A stretch of DNA of 64,000 nucleotides, taken from positions 124,001 to 188,000 of the forward strand of contig SVJE01000005.1 in NCBI GenBank assembly GCA_015069135.1, given 5' to 3'. The translations under genes and the position numbers were made by a program. The notes below the pieces were generated by a model. The model saw only the letters and a list, made by a program, of their open reading frames with translations. It had not been told where the DNA came from and did not search any database. Shown piece after piece: positions 49,932-58,280 of the stretch. The DNA comes from Oscillospiraceae bacterium. GTDB taxonomy: Bacteria > Bacillota > Clostridia > UBA1212 > SIG427. Position 1 is the first letter of the stretch. Every line of letters begins with the position of its first letter.

Positions 49932-50834
49932 CTATGCATATATATTTAACTCGCCTGAAAGATATCTTTTCAGTCTCATGTAATCCGCAGCTTTCAAAAG
50001 TCCATCACCGGTCACATCTGCTGCCTTGAAGTATGCACCTGTAAGCAGAGTTGAGTCAGCAATAGCCTTTTTTACTTTCATATAGTCTCCGGCTTTAACC
50101 AAGCCATCTCCGTTAACATCACCTAAAACCACAACTTCCGAGGTATATTCTTTTGATACAATTTTGTTTGTAGCAACTACTGTCATACCGGTACCCATAT
50201 ATGAGTCAGAAGAAAGCAGAACTCCGTTTTTGTAAACTTCACATATGTAATTCTGACCCAATGTGGCAGCAAAATCTTCCACTGTCGTTTTTTCTTTAAT
50301 AACTTTATCTAAGTCAGGAGCCGGGACAAAAATAATTTCTGCAGAAGTAAGGTTTTCATTTTCACTGCCTAATGTTATAGCATCCCACTGAGCTTCGGTG
50401 CCATAATAGTATACTGTTTCGAGAGATGTACATCCGGAAAAAGCACCTTCCCCTATAATAGTTATGGTCGAGGGAATTTCCATGCTTATTAAATTTGCAC
50501 AGCAATCAAAAATACTGTCTTCTACACCTACATCTCCTGATACAGAATCATCATCTGCCAAAGTAGAAATGGCCCACAAATCACAAAAAGCATAATCATC
50601 TATTACTGTTACAGGAACACCTTCAATTTCTTCAGGAATTGAAATTTCTGTAGCTGTTCCTGTATAACCTGTTATCTTGCAATATTTAGTATATTTTACA
50701 TATTCAAGGCCATTATCCAAAGATACAGCAGCGGTATTGGCCTCAACAAAGTTCTGCTCTGTTGCAAAACTGATCCCGGTGCATAAAGAAAATATCATTA
50801 CAAACCCTAATAAAAAAGTTATTATTTTTTTCAT
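49932..50834 (-). CDS. Secreted leucine-rich-repeat protein with C-terminal dockerin
   Basis: A 300-residue exported protein. The signal peptide ends near ISFA (about residue 25). The middle holds BspA-type leucine-rich repeats (EISIPEEIEGVPVTVIDDYA, LISMEIPSTITIIGEGAFSG, CTSLETVYYYGT). The C-terminus is a type I dockerin with two calcium loops, DVNGDGLVKAGDYM and DVTGDGLLKAADYMRLK. Dockerins bind cohesins in cellulosomes or on cell surfaces. No cohesin or scaffoldin gene lies in the window. An LRR-dockerin fusion suggests a surface adhesion or binding role rather than hydrolysis. GGAAGGGG precedes the ATG. Confidence 0.9.
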   Translation of the reverse strand: MKKIITFLLGFVMIFSLCTGISFATEQNFVEANTAAVSLDNGLEYVKYTKYCKITGYTGTATEISIPEEIEGVPVTVIDDYAFCDLWAISTLADDDSVSGDVGVEDSIFDCCANLISMEIPSTITIIGEGAFSGCTSLETVYYYGTEAQWDAITLGSENENLTSAEIIFVPAPDLDKVIKEKTTVEDFAATLGQNYICEVYKNGVLLSSDSYMGTGMTVVATNKIVSKEYTSEVVVLGDVNGDGLVKAGDYMKVKKAIADSTLLTGAYFKAADVTGDGLLKAADYMRLKRYLSGELNIYA

Positions 50835-50962
50835 CCTGAAAACCCCTTCCGGAAATTTAAAAATTTTATTTATATTACAACTAATCAGACTGTTCCTCTA
50901 AATAAGTATATCATACAATTATATGAAAAGCTAATTCTTGATTTAAAGTTACCTTTTTATAC

Positions 50963-50995
50963 AAAAAACGGACAGAACCGTAAAACAGTCTGCCC
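50963..50995 (-). terminator. Terminator of the carD-like gene
   Basis: Minus strand arms GGGCAGA (50989-50995) and TCTGTCC (50970-50976), one wobble, then GTTTTTTGTA. Confidence 0.7.
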
Positions 50996-51029
50996 AAAAA
51001 TATACATATGAAAAAAACACTATGTCTGG

Positions 51030-51509
51030 TTATTTGTAATTGAGTATGTTTTCAATATACTCCATCACATTTCCAGGCTCTATCCCCAACACAAAAGCAA
51101 ATTCCTCTGTAATTATTTTTTCTGCAGAAGAAAGAACTCTCTTATCTGTTGCATAGAAGTTTTTCTTGTTCTCTTCTAACTCTTTTTTGTGACGTGATAA
51201 AACCTTAATAAGCCATAACAAATCAGCTTTGTTTCCACTTCTCAACATTTTATTAAATTCTTCATATCTCTTCTTGCTGTCATCAATCCATTCATGATTT
51301 ATCGACTTTGAACTCGCAATCAAATTGTCTATTTCTTCTTTAGAAAGCACATCCATCATCTGGTCAACGAGAACCTGACTCTGTTTCGGAACATACATAG
51401 TCATATTCTTACTATACACAGGTTCAAGAATATAGTACTCACTATTATCTTCCACAATCTTACAAATCCCGCTGTCTTTATATGTTACATAATCTCCTAA
51501 CTGGTGCAT
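51030..51509 (-). CDS. CarD/CdnL-family RNA polymerase-binding regulator
   Basis: A 159-residue transcription factor. The N-terminal Tudor-like RNA polymerase-interacting domain (GDYVTYKDSGICKIVEDN, YYILEPVYSKNMTMYVP) resembles the corresponding domain of Mfd. The helical C-terminal half (YEEFNKMLRSGNKADLLWLI, LSSAEKIITEEFAFVLGI) fits the DNA-contacting domain. CarD proteins stabilise open complexes at many promoters. GGGGGAGG precedes the ATG. It is a single gene with its own promoter and terminator. Confidence 0.92.
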   Translation of the reverse strand: MHQLGDYVTYKDSGICKIVEDNSEYYILEPVYSKNMTMYVPKQSQVLVDQMMDVLSKEEIDNLIASSKSINHEWIDDSKKRYEEFNKMLRSGNKADLLWLIKVLSRHKKELEENKKNFYATDKRVLSSAEKIITEEFAFVLGIEPGNVMEYIENILNYK

Positions 51510-51554
51510 AGGAAACCTCCCCCGCTTCCAAAGTTCAAAACCTTGTATGATATA

Positions 51555-51583
51555 ATTGTATCAAAGTTTTCCATTTTTTTCAA
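51555..51583 (-). promoter_or_regulatory. Promoter of the carD-like gene
   Basis: Minus strand TTGAAA (51578-51583), 17 nt, TACAAT (51555-51560). Confidence 0.55.
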
Positions 51584-51639
51584 AGGGTTAATTTTAAATT
51601 TTTCTTCTTTTTTTTATGAAAAATATTTGTATGTAAATA

Positions 51640-51662
51640 ATAAAAGCCCCGATTTACGGGGC
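51640..51662 (-). terminator. cysK terminator
   Basis: Perfect arms GCCCCG (51646-51651) and CGGGGC (51657-51662) with a 5-nt loop; minus strand continues TTTTATTATT. Confidence 0.85.
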
Positions 51663-51692
51663 ATTACAAACGTTATATATCGTATGTTATTC

Positions 51693-52619
51693 TTATTGAA
51701 ACATCTCCGATGACAAGTACCTCTCTCCAGTATCCGGTAATAAGGCAACAATTACTTTGCCTTTGTTTTCATCACGTTCGGCCAACACTTTCGCTGCATA
51801 AACTGCTGCACCGGATGTGATACCAATCAACAAACCCTCCCCTTTTGCTATTTCATTTCCCGCTTTGAAAGCATCTTCGTTTTTCACTGTAATTATTTCA
51901 TCGTAAATATTCTTATTTAAAGTCTCCGGTATAAAATTCGCACCTATTCCCTGAAGTTTATGAGGACCTGCTTCGCCCTTTGTGAGAAGTGGAGAATCAT
52001 AGGGTTCGACACCTACAATTTTTATATCCTGGTTCTTCTCTTTAAGAAACTCACCTACACCGGAAAGTGTACCACCTGTGCCAATTCCTGCTACAAAAAT
52101 ATCTATTTTACCGTCAAGGTCTTCCCATATTTCAGGACCGGTAGTGGTAAAATGCGCCTTTGGATTTGCAGGATTCACAAATTGCCCCGGTATGAAGCTG
52201 CCAGAGATTTCAGTTGCAATTCTTTCCGCTTCTTCTATAGCTCCTGCCATACCTTTTGAACCTTCTGTAAGAACTAATTCCGCTCCATAGGCTTTCAGAA
52301 GATTACGACGTTCTATGCTCATGGTATCAGGCATTGTCAGTATAACTTTATAACCTCTTGATGCCGCAATTGATGCAAGACCAATTCCTGTATTTCCACT
52401 TGTCGGTTCTATAATAACAGAGCCTTCTTTAAGTATTCCTTTTTCTTCAGCATCATTTATCATTGCAAGTGCTACTCTGTCCTTGGCACTTCCTGCAGGA
52501 TTAAAGCACTCAAGTTTTGCATAAACTTTTGCATCTAAGTTATATTTTTTCTCATAGTTGGTAAGCTCTAAAAGAGGTGTCCTTCCTACTAATTCAGTTA
52601 TATTTTTATATACTTTCAT
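51693..52619 (-). CDS. cysK: Cysteine synthase A
   Basis: PLP enzyme of 308 residues making cysteine from O-acetylserine and sulfide. The PLP lysine is in PAGSAKDRVALAM, the substrate loop is PTSGNTGIGLASIAA, the phosphate loop is GIGTGGTLSGVG, and the C-terminal motif is ITSGAAVYAA. Single gene, ended by the terminator at 51646-51662. AAAAGGAAT is a weak-to-moderate ribosome site. No cysE is adjacent and no clear T-box is visible upstream. Confidence 0.96.
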   Translation of the reverse strand: MKVYKNITELVGRTPLLELTNYEKKYNLDAKVYAKLECFNPAGSAKDRVALAMINDAEEKGILKEGSVIIEPTSGNTGIGLASIAASRGYKVILTMPDTMSIERRNLLKAYGAELVLTEGSKGMAGAIEEAERIATEISGSFIPGQFVNPANPKAHFTTTGPEIWEDLDGKIDIFVAGIGTGGTLSGVGEFLKEKNQDIKIVGVEPYDSPLLTKGEAGPHKLQGIGANFIPETLNKNIYDEIITVKNEDAFKAGNEIAKGEGLLIGITSGAAVYAAKVLAERDENKGKVIVALLPDTGERYLSSEMFQ

Positions 52620-52758
52620 TGTATCAGATTCCTTTTTTTAATACTTATTTAATTATATCATTCCCAAAAATCCAGTGTCAATTTCATTGAAGAACTTATC
52701 AGAAAAAAAGAAAACCACCCCTGACAGTGCAACATTTCCTTCTTTCTCTCAATTATGA

Positions 52759-52764
52759 TATAAT
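52759..52764 (+). promoter_or_regulatory. -10 box very close to the tcdA start
   Basis: TATAAT ends 9 nt before the ATG at 52774, so transcription should start within a few bases of the start codon and the mRNA would be nearly leaderless. The -35 (TTTCCT near 52735) is poor. Confidence 0.5.
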
Positions 52765-52773
52765 ACTTCTGTT

Positions 52774-53484
52774 ATGATAAATCAATTTTCAAGAACAGAA
52801 ACTTTATTAGGTAAAGATGCTATGAAAAAGCTGGCTAATGCCCGTGTTGCCGTTTTTGGCATTGGGGGTGTCGGCGGTCATGTTGTTGATGCCTTGGTAA
52901 GAAGCGGTGTTGGCGCAGTTGATATAATCGACAACGATACCGTGTCGCTTACTAATATAAATCGTCAGCTGATTGCTACTCACAGCACAGTAGGACTTCC
53001 AAAAACACAGGTTATGGAAAATCATATCAAGGATATAAATCCTGATGCTAAAGTAGTCCGCCATGATGTTTTCTATACTCCTGAAACCGCTGATAAATTT
53101 GATTTCACTAATTACGACTATATTATAGACGCCATAGACACTGTCGCCGGAAAGATAGAACTGGTGCTCAGAGCCAAGGAATCCGGCACTCCTATAATCA
53201 GTTCCATGGGCGCAGGAAACAAGCTGGATCCTACTGCATTTAAAGTGTCCGATATACACAAAACCGCAGTCTGTCCTTTAGCAAAAGTCATGAGACAAGA
53301 ACTCCGTCGTCGTGGGATAAAAAAGTTAAAGGTTGTCTATTCCGAAGAAATACCCATAACACCTATAATCCCCAGCGAGGAATTAAAAGGGAATCGCCCC
53401 GCTCCGGGAAGTACAGCTTTCGTACCATCCGTTGCAGGGCTCATAATCGCAAGTGAAGTTATTAAAGATCTGATCAGGGATTAA
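52774..53484 (+). CDS. tcdA: tRNA threonylcarbamoyladenosine dehydratase (TcdA/CsdL family)
   Basis: E1-like ThiF-family enzyme of 236 residues that cyclises t6A37 of tRNA to ct6A using ATP. The ATP-binding motif is FGIGGVGGHVVDALVRSG near residue 27, followed by IDNDTVSLTNINRQL, the metal/adenylation segment DAIDTVAGKIELV and GAGNKLDPTAF. There is no recognisable Shine-Dalgarno, and a TATAAT lies 9 nt before the ATG, suggesting a leaderless message. Its end overlaps the convergent udp by 11 bp. Confidence 0.92.
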   Translation: MINQFSRTETLLGKDAMKKLANARVAVFGIGGVGGHVVDALVRSGVGAVDIIDNDTVSLTNINRQLIATHSTVGLPKTQVMENHIKDINPDAKVVRHDVFYTPETADKFDFTNYDYIIDAIDTVAGKIELVLRAKESGTPIISSMGAGNKLDPTAFKVSDIHKTAVCPLAKVMRQELRRRGIKKLKVVYSEEIPITPIIPSEELKGNRPAPGSTAFVPSVAGLIIASEVIKDLIRD

Positions 53485-54241
53485 TTCCCTGGTCTTTTTT
53501 TATTATAAGTCGCATAGCTTCAACAGCTACTTTAATGGCCATAGAAGTATCTTCTGTTCTGTCCTGAGGCATACCCTCTCCCGCCAGCTCCTGGTTCCAT
53601 ACACAATGGAAAACAGATCCTGCCTTTAATCCTCTTAAAGCAGCCACAATAAACAAAGTGTCGCTTTCCATTTCAGAAGCTAAACATCCTCCTCTTATCC
53701 AGGCATCCCATTTTGCTTTAAGCTCACTTGAAATACCCATAGAGTCAGGATCATGCTGTCCGTAAAAACTATCCTTACACTGAACAACACCAACATGATG
53801 TCTGCATCCAAGATTTGAAGCGGCCTCTTCAAGAGCCTTTGTTACCTGAAAATCAGCCACTGCCGGAAATTCCACAGGAAGATACTCTTTTGAAGTACCA
53901 CACATTCTTATAGCACCATTGGCAATGACCACATCACCGGGATAAACATTCTTATTCATACCACCGCAGGTACCCACTCTTATAAAAGTTTCAACCCCTA
54001 TCTTAGCCAGTTCTTCCATGCATATAGCAGCAGAAGGTCCTCCTATACCTGTAGAAACCACCAGAACCTTTTCGCCATTTATGTACCCTTGATAAGTGTT
54101 GTACTCTCTGTTACATTTTACAGGTTTTGGATTATCCAGAAACTCAGCTATCTTAGCTACTCTTCCCGGGTCTCCCGGAACTATAGCATACTTTGCTCCG
54201 TCTTTTTTACCCAACTGAATGTGATACTGTAATTCTTCCAT
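53474..54241 (-). CDS. udp: Uridine phosphorylase family nucleoside phosphorylase
   Basis: Phosphorolysis of uridine (possibly other nucleosides) to base and ribose-1-phosphate. About 255 residues of the PNP/UDP family: AIVPGDPGRVAKIAEFLD (phosphate Arg), STGIGGPSAAICMEELAK, RVGTCGGMNKNVYPGDVVIA and ASEMESDTLFIVA (ribose-binding Glu-Met-Glu). Last gene of deoC-deoB-cdd-udp. I start at ATG 54239-54241, with AAGGAGG 6 nt upstream inside the end of cdd; a longer N-terminus has no ribosome site. Confidence 0.92.
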   Translation of the reverse strand: MEELQYHIQLGKKDGAKYAIVPGDPGRVAKIAEFLDNPKPVKCNREYNTYQGYINGEKVLVVSTGIGGPSAAICMEELAKIGVETFIRVGTCGGMNKNVYPGDVVIANGAIRMCGTSKEYLPVEFPAVADFQVTKALEEAASNLGCRHHVGVVQCKDSFYGQHDPDSMGISSELKAKWDAWIRGGCLASEMESDTLFIVAALRGLKAGSVFHCVWNQELAGEGMPQDRTEDTSMAIKVAVEAMRLIIKKDQGINP

Positions 54242-54242
54242 G

Positions 54243-54602
54243 TTATTCCTCCTTCGGTAAAATAAAGGCTTCCGGCAAAATGTCACCTAATTTATATATC
54301 TTGTTATCCACTATAATCTCAAAATCCTTATCACAGAATTCTGCCATAACCTGTCTGCAAATGCCACAGGGCATAGCTGTAACTGCTATTTTACTAAATT
54401 CACGATAACCTTCGCTGACAGCCTTAAATATAGCAACTCTTTCTGCACATACTGTTGCCCCATAAGAGCTGTTTTCTATATTGCATCCTGTAAAAATTTT
54501 ACCGTCAGCTGTTAAAACAGCCGCGCCTACCTTGAACCCTGAATAGGGCGCATAGGCACTTTCTTTTGCTTTCTCTGCCATTTTAATAAGTCTGCTTATC
54601 AA
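54243..54602 (-). CDS. cdd: Cytidine deaminase
   Basis: Zinc enzyme deaminating cytidine and deoxycytidine. About 119 residues. YAPYSGFKVGAAVL is the usual N-terminal motif. The zinc site is CAERVAIFKAV (Cys-Ala-Glu) plus PCGICRQVMAEF (PCxxC). I prefer a TTG start at 54600-54602, with AAAGGTGTG 8 nt upstream, which overlaps the deoB stop region and gives a family-like length. Other starts upstream read through the deoB tail. Confidence 0.88.
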   Translation of the reverse strand: MISRLIKMAEKAKESAYAPYSGFKVGAAVLTADGKIFTGCNIENSSYGATVCAERVAIFKAVSEGYREFSKIAVTAMPCGICRQVMAEFCDKDFEIIVDNKIYKLGDILPEAFILPKEE

Positions 54603-55713
54603 GATAATCACACACCTTTTCTGCCACAAAGTTAAATCCTTTAACTGTACCGTAATTTACAGGTTTAATATTTTTACCATACGCTATAAATGGCACGTAT
54701 TCTCTTGAATGGTCTGTACTTTCTGTAGCCGGATCACAACCATGGTCTGCAGCAATAATCAACATATCTTCCTCTTTAAGTTCCGGTAAAAAGTCTCCCA
54801 GCCACACATCAAACTCCCACAATGCTTTTGCGTACCCATCCACATCATTTCTGTGACCATACATGGAATCAAATTCCACCAGGTTAACAAAACAAAGACC
54901 CTTAAAATCTTTTTTAACAAGCTCCATGGTGCGGTCCATACCTTCTTTGTTTGTCTTGCTATACACTTTTTCAGTGATGCCACGACCTGCAAAAATATCA
55001 TGTATTTTACCAACAGCAATTACATCCATGCCCTTTGCACTTAACCGGTCCAGCATAGTTTCCCCTGTTGGTTCTAATGAAAAGTCTTTACGATTTGTTG
55101 TTCTGGTAAAATATCCCGGCTCACCAACAAAAGGTCTTGCTATTACTCTTCCTACGCCGTGTTCACCCTGTAAAATATTGCGGGCAATTTTACAATATTC
55201 ATAAAGCTTTTCCGGTGGAACTATTTCTTCATGGGCCGCTATCTGGAACACACTGTCGGCAGATGTGTATACAATCAAATCGCCGGATTCCATGTGCCTT
55301 TTACCGTATTCTTCAATTACCACAGTACCTGAATATGGTTTATTACACAACACCCTACGTCCTGTAGCTTCAGAAAATTTTTGTATAATTTCTTCCGGAA
55401 AGCCATCCGGATATGTGGGCATAGGATATTGGGACACCAATCCTGCCAGTTCCCAGTGTCCTACTGTTGTGTCCTTTCCTTTGGAAAGTTCAGACATACG
55501 GGCAACTGCAGATAAAGGATTTTCAACAGGCTTCCCGCAACTGACACCTTCAATATTAAAAAGTCCCAACTTTTTCATATTTGGCATATTAAATTCCGGA
55601 GACTTAAATACAGATCCTAAAGTATCTGATCCTTTATCTCCGTAATTTTCTGCATCCGGCATTTCTCCTATGCCAAAGCTGTCTAAAACTATCAGAAAAA
55701 CTCTTTTGGACAT
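54583..55713 (-). CDS. deoB: Phosphopentomutase
   Basis: Converts (deoxy)ribose-1-phosphate to the 5-phosphate, linking nucleoside phosphorolysis to DeoC and central metabolism. It has 376 residues of the alkaline phosphatase superfamily: VLDSFGIGEMPDAENYGDKG (metal Asp, near the N-terminus), KGKDTTVGHWELAG (phospho-Thr), VNLVEFDSMYGHRND and IIAADHGCDPATESTDHSRE. The gene starts 3 bp after deoC and overlaps cdd. Confidence 0.96.
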   Translation of the reverse strand: MSKRVFLIVLDSFGIGEMPDAENYGDKGSDTLGSVFKSPEFNMPNMKKLGLFNIEGVSCGKPVENPLSAVARMSELSKGKDTTVGHWELAGLVSQYPMPTYPDGFPEEIIQKFSEATGRRVLCNKPYSGTVVIEEYGKRHMESGDLIVYTSADSVFQIAAHEEIVPPEKLYEYCKIARNILQGEHGVGRVIARPFVGEPGYFTRTTNRKDFSLEPTGETMLDRLSAKGMDVIAVGKIHDIFAGRGITEKVYSKTNKEGMDRTMELVKKDFKGLCFVNLVEFDSMYGHRNDVDGYAKALWEFDVWLGDFLPELKEEDMLIIAADHGCDPATESTDHSREYVPFIAYGKNIKPVNYGTVKGFNFVAEKVCDYLDKQTY

Positions 55714-55716
55714 ATC

Positions 55717-56364
55717 TTATCCCTTCACGATTTTTACAATGCGACTTGTACCAAGGCGGGAAGCTCCTAAGTTAATAAAGTCTTCGGCGTCCTGAATATT
55801 GGCAATGCCACCGGCAGCTTTTATTTTTAAATGCGGAGCAACATTTTCAGCCATAAGCTTAACATCTTCTTTGGTGGCTCCTGCTTTTGAAAAACCGGTG
55901 GATGTCTTAATATATTCTGCCCCGGATTCTGATACTACCTTACACATCTTAATTTTTTCTTCACCTGTTAAAAGGCAGGTTTCTATAATTACTTTTAAGA
56001 GCTTACCATTGCAAGCTGCTTTAATTTGTCGAATTTCTTCCAAAACCAGGTCAAAACGATCTTCTTTCACCCAACCTATGTTGATTACCATATCGATTTC
56101 ATCAGCGCCGTTTGCCACTGCATCAGAGGTTTCAAAGCACTTGGTCTTTGTGGTAGAGTATCCGTTGGGAAAACCTATTACTGTACATATTTTAAGTTTA
56201 TCACCAACATATTCCTTGGCCTGTTTCACAAATGAAGCAGGAATACATACGGATGCTGTTTCATATTTGATTCCGTCATCACATATAGCTTTTATTTCTT
56301 CCCATGTTGCACTTTGGGAAAGTAATGTGTGATCTACTTTTGATAAAATTTCTTTAATTTCCAT
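55717..56364 (-). CDS. deoC: Deoxyribose-phosphate aldolase
   Basis: Cleaves deoxyribose-5-phosphate to glyceraldehyde-3-phosphate and acetaldehyde. It has 215 residues in a TIM barrel. [16 protein letters not shown] is the N-terminal signature. [28 protein letters not shown] (Schiff-base Lys) and [14 protein letters not shown] follow. First gene of the nucleoside operon. AAAAGGTGAT is the ribosome site. No deoR regulator is adjacent. Confidence 0.96.
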   Translation of the reverse strand: MEIKEILSKVDHTLLSQSATWEEIKAICDDGIKYETASVCIPASFVKQAKEYVGDKLKICTVIGFPNGYSTTKTKCFETSDAVANGADEIDMVINIGWVKEDRFDLVLEEIRQIKAACNGKLLKVIIETCLLTGEEKIKMCKVVSESGAEYIKTSTGFSKAGATKEDVKLMAENVAPHLKIKAAGGIANIQDAEDFINLGASRLGTSRIVKIVKG

Positions 56365-56381
56365 ATAATCACCTTTTTACA

Positions 56382-56852
56382 CTAATCTCTGGAACATTTT
56401 TCTGCATCTATTGCTAACACCAACATAAGGGCAGCCAATGCATCTTCAGGTTTACCTACTTCTATTGTATACGTATCTGTCCAATTCCACAACTCTTTAG
56501 ATATATTAGCCACATTATATCCGGAAGAATTTATAATGTTATAGTCCCATTCAAACCAATCACCTTCCACATGCCAGCCGTTATATTCTATATTATACTT
56601 AGGCTTGAAAAAAGAAAACTCTTTACTGATACGACCCATATATGTTTCACCTATGTATATTTCAAAGGCAGGTAACCATGTAAGAATTTTTTGCTTAACC
56701 ATTCCTACATAGTTATTATTGGCATCAAATATTTTAAGACAGTGTCCCCAGGAAAGCTGCCCTTTTACTATGTACACCGGATTTCCCTGTTCGTCAAATA
56801 CATCATAGCTATCCAGCCAGGAAAAGGCTCTTTGCTTAAATAAAAGTTTCAT
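56382..56852 (-). CDS. LURP-one-related (Tubby-like fold) protein
   Basis: About 156 residues. Alternating strands of a 12-stranded beta barrel around a C-terminal helix, as in PF04525: KQRAFSWLDSYDVFDEQGN, VYIVKGQLSWGHCLKIFD, FEIYIGETYMGRISKEF and a final hydrophobic helix AALMLVLAIDAEKC. Function unknown; membrane or phospholipid association is proposed for the fold. The ATG (56850-56852) overlaps the end of the upstream gene, with AGGAG 8 nt before. Confidence 0.8.
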   Translation of the reverse strand: MKLLFKQRAFSWLDSYDVFDEQGNPVYIVKGQLSWGHCLKIFDANNNYVGMVKQKILTWLPAFEIYIGETYMGRISKEFSFFKPKYNIEYNGWHVEGDWFEWDYNIINSSGYNVANISKELWNWTDTYTIEVGKPEDALAALMLVLAIDAEKCSRD

Positions 56853-57430
56853 ACACACTTCTCCTTATACCATTTAACAAATTTCTCTACTGATGATATT
56901 CTGCCATCATCCATAGCCAGTCGTTCCTTTTCCGACATTTGGGCAATAGTTATATCATAACCTTCAAGAATAAATACCAACCACAAACGAGATTGAGCTG
57001 TTTCTCTTAATGTTCCCCTTATTTCATGAGATAACATACCGGGGCTCTCATGGAAGAACTGACTGAAAATTTTACCGTCATAAAAAGTGAGACAATCTAC
57101 AAACTTACAGCTGCGATTTTCTACACCCTCCATTGTTTTAAGAAGTGCCTCCACATTATAAGCTATGCCGGAACGTTTCACCATTGCTCCAGGATAACCG
57201 GGCTTTTCGGGGTATGCCTCTATATAGAAACCGGAGTCCATTACAAAGCAGGGTTTCTTTAATGTGTTGTATGCTTGTCTGGCTTTTTCTTTTGACACTA
57301 CAGCTACATCATCTATTTCAGGTTCGCTTAATTCAAGCTGAGCCCATTCTATGTCTATATTCTGATTTTTGAGGCGGCGTTTCATAGCATAGTATTTGCC
57401 GTAGTTGCCTGTTACATAGGTGAGTTTCAT
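56849..57430 (-). CDS. Ham1/RdgB-type non-canonical purine NTP pyrophosphatase
   Basis: A 193-residue nucleotide pool cleaner predicted to hydrolyse dITP/XTP. The Ham1 motif TYVTGNYGKYYAMKRRL starts the protein. ELSEPEIDDVAVVSKEKARQ and FVMDSGFYIEAYPEKPGYPG (general-base Asp and substrate loop) follow. The usual C-terminal SHR motif is not clear, so this is a divergent member. With the deoxyinosine glycosylase at 63.5 kb it makes a second enzyme against deaminated purines in the window. It overlaps the LURP-one gene. Confidence 0.82.
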   Translation of the reverse strand: MKLTYVTGNYGKYYAMKRRLKNQNIDIEWAQLELSEPEIDDVAVVSKEKARQAYNTLKKPCFVMDSGFYIEAYPEKPGYPGAMVKRSGIAYNVEALLKTMEGVENRSCKFVDCLTFYDGKIFSQFFHESPGMLSHEIRGTLRETAQSRLWLVFILEGYDITIAQMSEKERLAMDDGRISSVEKFVKWYKEKCV

Positions 57431-57433
57431 TTT

Positions 57434-58171
57434 TTATTTGCACCAATCTTTTATCATTTTCTCACAGGATCTGCTCATCTCCACACTAAAATCAGAGTTC
57501 CACTTTCTTTCACAGAAGCGTTTTACCCAATCAGAAAAATCCTCTCCCTTTAAGCCACGGCTCTGAGCCTTAAAAACATTTTCCTGATCTGAGATTCTAC
57601 CGGAATCATATCCATTTTCATGGACAACATACTCCACATCTATTCTCTCAGGTTTGTTTCTGTTTTTCTGTTGCTCTGTCGGATATCCGAAACACAACAT
57701 AGCTGCCGGTACCACGTATTCAGGCAGATTTAAAAGTTCCTTATGAATCTCGTAGTTCTCTGTGATATCACCTATGTAACAAGAACCAATGCCAAAACTT
57801 TCTGCCGCAATCACAGCATTTTGCGCCGCTATCAATGCATCTGCCTGAGCAAGAAACAAATCACCCGTTCCCGGCTTTCTCACATTCTCATAATTAGCAT
57901 TAAAAACATCCAACCATCTCTTGTAATCCGCACAAAAGATCAATACCATTTTAGCTTCAGAAATAAACGGCTGATTATCACAGGTTACAGAAAGTCTGTC
58001 CTTTATTCCCTGGTCCGTAATATCCAATATAGTATAAAGAGTCATATTCCCAGCCGTAGGGGCTTGCAAAGCTGCATTTAATATAGCCTGCTTTTCTTCC
58101 GGTAAAATGTCTCTGTCTTCATACACTCGCACAGATCGTCTACTATTAATTAATCTAATTGTTTCATTCAT
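57434..58171 (-). CDS. Nitroreductase family protein
   Basis: FMN-dependent oxidoreductase of about 245 residues. INSRRSVRVYEDRDI at the N-terminus and APTAGNMTLYTIL form the flavin-phosphate site. IAAESFGIGSCYIGDI is the central helix and AAMLCFGYPTEQQK the C-terminal flavin segment. Substrate unknown. I start at ATG 58169-58171, with GAGGAGG upstream; the longer form has no ribosome site. It precedes the Ham1 gene by 3 bp in the same direction. Confidence 0.88.
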   Translation of the reverse strand: MNETIRLINSRRSVRVYEDRDILPEEKQAILNAALQAPTAGNMTLYTILDITDQGIKDRLSVTCDNQPFISEAKMVLIFCADYKRWLDVFNANYENVRKPGTGDLFLAQADALIAAQNAVIAAESFGIGSCYIGDITENYEIHKELLNLPEYVVPAAMLCFGYPTEQQKNRNKPERIDVEYVVHENGYDSGRISDQENVFKAQSRGLKGEDFSDWVKRFCERKWNSDFSVEMSRSCEKMIKDWCK

Positions 58172-58280
58172 TTTAATCCTCCTCTTATCAATATACAGTA
58201 TTTTCAGCATAAGCCATTTCTAACTGTATATTTATGTACTAAATTATGTGAAAGTCAACATATCACTGTACGAAAAAACT

